Origin: Alcaligenaceae bacterium | GTDB taxonomy: Bacteria; Pseudomonadota; Gammaproteobacteria; Burkholderiales; Burkholderiaceae | Assembly: GCA_947445495.1 (NCBI GenBank) | Contig: CANFEI010000024.1 | Coordinates: forward strand, 1-9,197 | Length of the DNA: 9,197 bases | Direction of reading: 5' to 3' | Shown: piece by piece, positions 4,993-9,197 of the stretch | How positions within the stretch are numbered: the first letter of the stretch is position 1 | Layout: every line of letters starts with the position of its first letter | Notes under the pieces: generated by a model | Database searches by the model: none | What the model was told of the DNA's origin: nothing | Seen by the model: only the letters and a program-made list of their open reading frames with translations | Made by a program: the position numbers and the translations under genes

Positions 4993-6612
4993 ATGAACAC
5001 GGCTTACGATTTTGTCATTATTGGCGCAGGCTCTGCCGGCTGCGTGTTAGCGAACAGACTGTCGGCTGATGGGAGCAAGTCCGTGCTGCTCCTCGAGGCC
5101 GGACCCGCCGATACGAACCCCTGGATCAAGATTCCTGCGGGCGTGCCGCGTATTGTGGCTGACCCAACCATCACCTGGGGCTACCACTCCGAACCCGAGC
5201 CCGGCTTGAATGGACGCAGGCTACATTGGCCTCGAGGCAAGACGCTCGGAGGCTCTAGCAGTATCAATGGGCATGTCTATATGCGCGGCACACCAGACGA
5301 CTACAACGGTTGGCGCGATGCCGGCAACCCTGGCTGGGGCTGGGAGGATGTGCTGCCGCACTTCAAAGCTACAGAGTGCCATTTTGCTGGAGAGTCCGAG
5401 CTGCATGGCTCGGGCGGCGAGTTAAAAGTTTCTGCGCTCCAGGAGCCTCACCCCGCCTCACAGGCCTTTGTTGCCGCCGCAGTGAATGCAGGCATAAACC
5501 CGAACGACGACTTCAATGGACCTCAGCAAGCGGGTGTGGGCTACGTGCAGTTAATGATTCATCGAGGTATTCGCTCTTCCGCCGCGAGGTCCTTTTTAAA
5601 GCCTGTCCGTCATAGAAAAAATCTGTCCGTCGCAGTCAACGCTCTAGTAGAACGGATTGTCGTGATCGGCAAACGCGCAACAGGCGTGCGCTACGAACAA
5701 AACGGCCAAACGATAGAAGTGACGGCTGGCGAAGTAATTCTTTCAGCCGGCGCGATCAATTCACCTCAACTATTAATGCTGTCAGGGATTGGGCCAGTCG
5801 ATGAGCTTAGCAAGCATGGCATCACCGTAATACATCCTCTACCTGGTGTCGGACAAAATTTACATGACCACGTTTATGTGCACGCGATGGCAAAGGTCAA
5901 GCCAGCGTTCTCAGTCAATCACAAGATTTGCAGTAAATTCAGAATGATCCCCGATGTATTGCGCTACGCAATCAGTCGCAAAGGGCTCCTCAACTCTGCG
6001 GCAGCGCAAGTGGCACTCTTTGCCAAATCAGGCGTGAACTCCGACAAAGTCGATCTACAAATGCAGATGCGTCCCTTCAGCATGCTCGGAGCGGGTGGCA
6101 TGTTCCAGGCGGATAACTTCCCGGCAATCACGGCATCTTGCGGCTTGCTCCACGTGCACTCTGCGGGCTCAGTATCGTTGAAATCGGCTGATTTTCGTCA
6201 GGCGCCAAGCATGTTTGCGAGCTACCTCACAGACCCACGAGACACAGCACCCTTAGTGTTCGGTTTACGGTTGATACGCCGCATCTTTGCGCACGCACCC
6301 TTCAGCGAGATGTGTACGGGGGAGGCCTTGCCGGGGCCGCAACGCAATACCGACGAAGAGCTGATCGCCTACTGCCGTGAACAAGCACAGACTATGTACC
6401 ACCCTGTTGGTACCTGCCGCATGGGTTCCGATCCGCTTGGGGTGGTTGATCATCGCTTGCGCGTCCATGGCATTGAGGGCTTACGTGTAGCGGATGCATC
6501 AATCATGCCTAAAGTACCCTCAGGCAATACAAGTGCCCCTGTCATCATGGTTGCGGACAAAGCTGCTCAGATGATCTTGGAAGACTCTCGCACTTCCTCT
6601 CAGACACACTGA
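4993..6612 (+). CDS. GMC-family FAD-dependent oxidoreductase (choline dehydrogenase-like)
   Basis: A 539-residue flavoprotein of the glucose-methanol-choline family, which oxidises alcohols to aldehydes or ketones. The FAD-binding dinucleotide fold opens the protein with GAGSAG (11-16) and LLLEAGP (32-38). GMC signature 1 is WPRGKTLGGSSSINGH (79-94) and signature 2 is GAINSPQLLMLSGIGP (253-268). The C-terminal active-site pair is present as H470 in MYHPVGTCRMG and N512 in PSGNTSAP. The length matches soluble bacterial members such as BetA and the alkyl-alcohol dehydrogenases. No signal peptide is seen, so it is probably cytoplasmic and membrane-associated at most. The substrate is not deducible, since many paralogues carry the choline dehydrogenase label without that activity. 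It lies 80 bases downstream of the MerR-type gene on the same strand, with no terminator seen between, so it may be co-transcribed or controlled by that regulator. Confidence 0.92.
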   Translation: MNTAYDFVIIGAGSAGCVLANRLSADGSKSVLLLEAGPADTNPWIKIPAGVPRIVADPTITWGYHSEPEPGLNGRRLHWPRGKTLGGSSSINGHVYMRGTPDDYNGWRDAGNPGWGWEDVLPHFKATECHFAGESELHGSGGELKVSALQEPHPASQAFVAAAVNAGINPNDDFNGPQQAGVGYVQLMIHRGIRSSAARSFLKPVRHRKNLSVAVNALVERIVVIGKRATGVRYEQNGQTIEVTAGEVILSAGAINSPQLLMLSGIGPVDELSKHGITVIHPLPGVGQNLHDHVYVHAMAKVKPAFSVNHKICSKFRMIPDVLRYAISRKGLLNSAAAQVALFAKSGVNSDKVDLQMQMRPFSMLGAGGMFQADNFPAITASCGLLHVHSAGSVSLKSADFRQAPSMFASYLTDPRDTAPLVFGLRLIRRIFAHAPFSEMCTGEALPGPQRNTDEELIAYCREQAQTMYHPVGTCRMGSDPLGVVDHRLRVHGIEGLRVADASIMPKVPSGNTSAPVIMVADKAAQMILEDSRTSSQTH

Positions 6613-6712
6613 GTCGGCCTTTCTGTGCTCGCAAAACCTCATGTTTAGCCGCAGCAGATGTTGCTGAGGACCGCCCTCCCCGCACCTCGACAAAGGACGT
6701 GCGCTCCAGGCT

Positions 6713-6740
6713 AACAAGGGGGCCTTCGCCCCCATTGTTT
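6713..6740. terminator. bidirectional rho-independent terminator
   Basis: A GC-rich hairpin has stem GGGGGC (6718-6723) and GCCCCC (6728-6733) around a CTTC loop. AACAA (6713-6717) before it and TTGTTT (6735-6740) after it extend the stem and give U-rich tails on both strands. It sits between the converging GMC gene and bamC, so it should end both transcripts. It is only 5 bases from the bamC stop. Confidence 0.85.
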
Positions 6741-6745
6741 AAACG

Positions 6746-7885
6746 TTAAATCTTATCCGCGAGTACCGCGAGTAGGCGTTTCGCCGTATCACTCTCGTCG
6801 CGCACACCTTTGTCTGTCAACACGGTCACTTCAGTATTATTCCCACGAGCAACTAAATGAATCCGATAGGTGGGTGCCTTGCCCGGATCTTTCGCCCCAA
6901 ACAAGCGGCTCAGGAAATTAGGATCTTCGCGTTTGATGCCTGTATCACTATCCACGTAACGAACGTAATAATCTCCGGCTGAGCGATCGCGATCATCCAC
7001 GGCGAAACCACCTGAATCTAGCGCGACACCAACCCGCCGCCAAGCACGATCAAAACTTTCGCTAATAATCAGTATCGACTTATCTGTTGTTGGGGCCACA
7101 ACTTTAGGGCCTTGGGGGTTCGCTGCGGCCTGCGCCATCTTCTTGCGCACGCCGTCGACATCCTCACCCATAAATACCATCAAGCGTGCGAGCATCGCTG
7201 CATTGAGACCTGGATCTTCTTTACCGCGCATCCATCGGATCTCCGTACCGTCCTGGGCAGTCGCCATCTCGTCCATATGCTGATGCGAAATATAAACCTC
7301 GGTACGTGTACCCGCGCGCTCTATCCGCGTGCGGAACTTGTCACGCGTGCCGCTATCCCACAAACCTCGCAATGCCGCACCTAGCAATTGACGAATCCAG
7401 CTTTCGGGAATTTTTGCACGATTTTCTGCCCAGTTCGTAACGAGCAGCCCCGCCTTCGGATCCGTCACATCCAATGTGAATCCATTTTCACTCCAGAAAT
7501 CCGCAGCGAGCGAAAAAACTTTATCCGCGGGCAGATCGACCGACAACCAACGCAAATCACCATCACGCATGACGCGCATGTCGTTACGCGTGGGCAATAC
7601 CGCTGACTGAGTCGCGCTCGCACCCTTGACCGAAGCCTGTTGTCCAGCCTGCTGAAACTGATTAAACGTCGTGGAGCCGCTGGCAGGTGCGCGATAACGA
7701 GGGTCGCTTGCTGCTTGAGTCATGTCCGGGGGAATGCTCAGCGGATCGGCCATCACCACGCTTTTGTAGTCAACGGAGTTGTCGCCATCCAGCAAGGAAC
7801 GCATTTGGGCACAACCGCTAATGAACGCAAGCCCAAGCAGGGCCGTTACTTTTAAAAATTTCACGTTGGAGCCTTGAGTTTTCAT
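6746..7885 (-). CDS. bamC: outer membrane protein assembly factor BamC (lipoprotein)
   Basis: A 379-residue lipoprotein component of the Bam complex, which inserts beta-barrel proteins into the outer membrane. The signal sequence ends in the lipobox ISGC with lipidated Cys25. It is followed by a long flexible segment containing DYKSVVMADPLSIPPD (39-54), typical of the BamC N-terminal stretch that contacts BamD. Two helix-grip domains follow at roughly 103-245 and 268-378. The ATG at 7885 is preferred over an upstream in-frame codon at 7930, which would add residues inside dapA and spoil the signal peptide. A GTG at codon 8 (7864) is a possible shorter start. The ATG lies one base after the dapA stop (TAAgATG), so translation is probably coupled. 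The dapA-bamC (nlpB) order is the classical proteobacterial arrangement. Confidence 0.92.
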   Translation of the reverse strand: MKTQGSNVKFLKVTALLGLAFISGCAQMRSLLDGDNSVDYKSVVMADPLSIPPDMTQAASDPRYRAPASGSTTFNQFQQAGQQASVKGASATQSAVLPTRNDMRVMRDGDLRWLSVDLPADKVFSLAADFWSENGFTLDVTDPKAGLLVTNWAENRAKIPESWIRQLLGAALRGLWDSGTRDKFRTRIERAGTRTEVYISHQHMDEMATAQDGTEIRWMRGKEDPGLNAAMLARLMVFMGEDVDGVRKKMAQAAANPQGPKVVAPTTDKSILIISESFDRAWRRVGVALDSGGFAVDDRDRSAGDYYVRYVDSDTGIKREDPNFLSRLFGAKDPGKAPTYRIHLVARGNNTEVTVLTDKGVRDESDTAKRLLAVLADKI

Positions 7886-7886
7886 C

Positions 7887-8792
7887 TTAGAGTAATCCTG
7901 CCTGGACCATCGCGGCCCGCAGTGGCGCATGAAACTGCGCGCTCAGTTCAACTAACGGCAGTCGTATCCCCTTGGGAATACGACCCATTTGATGCAATGC
8001 CCACTTCACCGGGACAGGATTTCCTTCGACGAACAAGAGCTTATTGAGTGGCCCAAGCAGTTCGTTAAGTTCGCGCACTTTTGCGACATCACCCTTCAGC
8101 GCTGCGGCACACATGTCATGCATCGCTCGTGGTGCGACATTGGCTGTCACGGAAATATTGCCTCGACCACCCAATAGGATCAACGCCGCAGCCGTCGCAT
8201 CGTCACCACTCAGCACGGCAAAGCGAGCAGGTAGGTCACGGATCAATAAGGCCCCACGTCCAATGTCTCCTGTCGCGTCTTTGATTCCGATAATCCCAGG
8301 GACCTGAGCCAGACGCACGACGGTGTCATGCGCAAGATCTGCCACAGTGCGGCCTGGCACGTTATACAGAATTGTCGGCAAGTCAACCGCTTCTTGGATC
8401 GCTTTGAAGTGCTGGTACATGCCCTCTTGGGAGGGTTTGTTGTAGTAAGGCACAACAGACAACCCCGCATGGGCGCCGACTTTGCGGGCATGCTCAGCGA
8501 GGTGAATCGCTTCGGCAGTTGAGTTCGCACCGACACCCGCGATGACTGGAATACGGCCCGCGGAATGCACAACCGCCAAGCGAATGAGCTCTGCGTGTTC
8601 GTCTACATCAACGGTTGGGGATTCACCTGAGGTTCCCACGATCACCAAGGCATCCGTCCCCTCTTTCGCGTGCCAATCGATCAGCGCTTTAAAACTGTCG
8701 TAATCGATACTGCCATCAGGATGCATGGGGGTCACAAGAGCAACCATACTCCCCTGAAACTGGGGTCCCTTTGTAGATGAGGTCGTAGCCAT
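7887..8792 (-). CDS. dapA: 4-hydroxy-tetrahydrodipicolinate synthase
   Basis: DapA (301 residues) condenses pyruvate with aspartate semialdehyde in the cytoplasm, the first committed step to diaminopimelate and lysine. The TIM barrel carries all expected active-site residues: Schiff-base K171 in [11 protein letters not shown]143 and R148 in YNVPGRT, the YY pair at 116-117 in [11 protein letters not shown], and T54-S55 in GTSGES, where E. coli has two threonines. In the lysine allosteric site, the equivalents of E. coli H56, N80, E84 and Y106 are kept, but H53 is replaced by valine. The ATG at 8792 is chosen over an upstream in-frame start at 8831 because [12 protein letters not shown] then falls close to the family N-terminus. 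It precedes bamC by one base and follows the site-2 protease gene after 97 bases. Confidence 0.96.
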   Translation of the reverse strand: MATTSSTKGPQFQGSMVALVTPMHPDGSIDYDSFKALIDWHAKEGTDALVIVGTSGESPTVDVDEHAELIRLAVVHSAGRIPVIAGVGANSTAEAIHLAEHARKVGAHAGLSVVPYYNKPSQEGMYQHFKAIQEAVDLPTILYNVPGRTVADLAHDTVVRLAQVPGIIGIKDATGDIGRGALLIRDLPARFAVLSGDDATAAALILLGGRGNISVTANVAPRAMHDMCAAALKGDVAKVRELNELLGPLNKLLFVEGNPVPVKWALHQMGRIPKGIRLPLVELSAQFHAPLRAAMVQAGLL

Positions 8793-8822
8793 AAATATTC
8801 TTGGGTCCGGAGCACACTTAGG

Positions 8823-8836
8823 GGCGCGCAAGCGCC
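8823..8836. other. short GC hairpin in the dapA leader
   Basis: GGCGC (8823-8827) and GCGCC (8832-8836) flank a 4-base loop, 31 bases ahead of the dapA ATG on the minus strand. On that strand a run of five Ts precedes the hairpin rather than following it, and on the plus strand an A-run follows, so it is not a usual terminator. It could be a leader stem. The rest of the 97-base gap between the site-2 protease gene and dapA shows no clear promoter. Confidence 0.35.
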
Positions 8837-8889
8837 ATTAAAAATAGTGCTTAAGTTTAACGGATAAGCGGCAAAACAATAGCGAAAAC

Positions 8890-9197
8890 CTATAGAAATA
8901 TCCGCACGATCCACTCCCCCAACCCGACAAGTGGAGAAATAAGCGTGCTCAACATACCTGTCGCCAAAAGCGCAATCACGATCCACATGCCATAGGGCTC
9001 CATGCGACCGTATTGCCAAGCCAGACGGTTAGGCAGCAGGCTGAACAGAACGCGGCCCCCATCTAGCGGCAAAATAGGTAATAAATTCAAGGCCATGAGC
9101 ACTAAGTTAATGTGAATACCCGCCTGGCACATTTCAAACCAAAACCCGGTTCGCTCTCCACTTTCGAAGAGAATTCGCAACCCAATTGCCCAAGCAA
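8890..9197 (-). CDS. site-2 protease family (M50) membrane protein, C-terminal part
   Basis: The frame is open to the right edge of the window, so the N-terminal half, including the HExxH zinc motif, lies outside. The visible part begins AWAIGLRILFESG and contains the M50 C-terminal motif NLLPILPLDGGR, whose aspartate is the third zinc ligand in this family. It is embedded in a hydrophobic helix (HINLVLMALNLLPILP). A second membrane helix (MWIVIALLATGML) follows, then a short hydrophobic tail. This is the compact YwhC/Rv-type M50 protease rather than RseP, since no PDZ domain is evident. Its substrate is unknown. It probably forms the upstream end of the dapA-bamC transcription unit. Confidence 0.88.
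   Translation of the reverse strand, partial: AWAIGLRILFESGERTGFWFEMCQAGIHINLVLMALNLLPILPLDGGRVLFSLLPNRLAWQYGRMEPYGMWIVIALLATGMLSTLISPLVGLGEWIVRIFL

Noticed and set aside
6652..6666. Small hairpin CAGCA/TGCTG downstream of the GMC gene
   Set aside because: Only five pairs and no U-tail. The stronger hairpin at 6713-6740 explains termination.
7388..7855. Open frames on the + strand opposite bamC (for example 7388-7606 and 7640-7855)
   Set aside because: They lie antisense to a well-supported bamC, lack recognisable motifs and ribosome binding sites, and look like shadow frames.
8793..8889. Terminator or riboswitch before dapA
   Set aside because: The hairpin at 8823-8836 has its T-run on the wrong side for termination on the minus strand, and the leader is too short and featureless for a lysine riboswitch.

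Overview
The window looks like a chromosomal stretch of a betaproteobacterium, most likely order Burkholderiales. The pointers are an orphan Bug/TctC-type solute-binding protein, the dapA-bamC pair, the small DUF2805/TIGR03643 protein, and GMC and Rrf2 genes of the type common there. Base composition is moderate, with sharply AT-rich intergenic regions. No rRNA, tRNA, insertion sequence, phage gene or CRISPR array was seen. No gene-free stretch exceeds 300 bases.

Left block (1-2361, + strand): the last codons of an unidentified gene, then an exported protein of unknown function with a YPFSGPD motif, then a Bug-family periplasmic binding protein 38 bases downstream. The last two are probably co-transcribed.

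Middle block (2367-6612) is the most interesting part. A leftward operon encodes an Rrf2-like regulator, a DUF2805/TIGR03643 protein and a 2-oxoglutarate/Fe(II) dioxygenase of the isoleucine-hydroxylase/BsmA type. The first two genes overlap by about 98 bases out of frame, and the last two share an ATGA junction. Divergent from it is a MerR-type regulator with a non-canonical Rossmann-like sensor region and a C-terminal CECPRH domain, followed 80 bases later by a GMC flavin oxidoreductase. The 131-base divergent spacer holds six copies of an 11-bp element (consensus WATCTAYTCAA). Four lie on the + strand as two head-to-tail pairs with exact 11-bp period, one pair overlapping a perfect TATAAT box. 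Two inverted copies, 22 bp apart, face the Rrf2 side. Direct repeats of 11 bp are the operator geometry known for the CarH/LitR branch of the MerR family. I infer that the MerR protein controls both directions, making this a candidate undescribed regulatory unit.

Right block (6746-9197, - strand): housekeeping genes in the order site-2 protease (5' end outside the window), dapA (lysine/diaminopimelate synthesis), bamC (outer-membrane assembly lipoprotein). A strong bidirectional hairpin terminator at 6713-6740 separates this block from the GMC gene.
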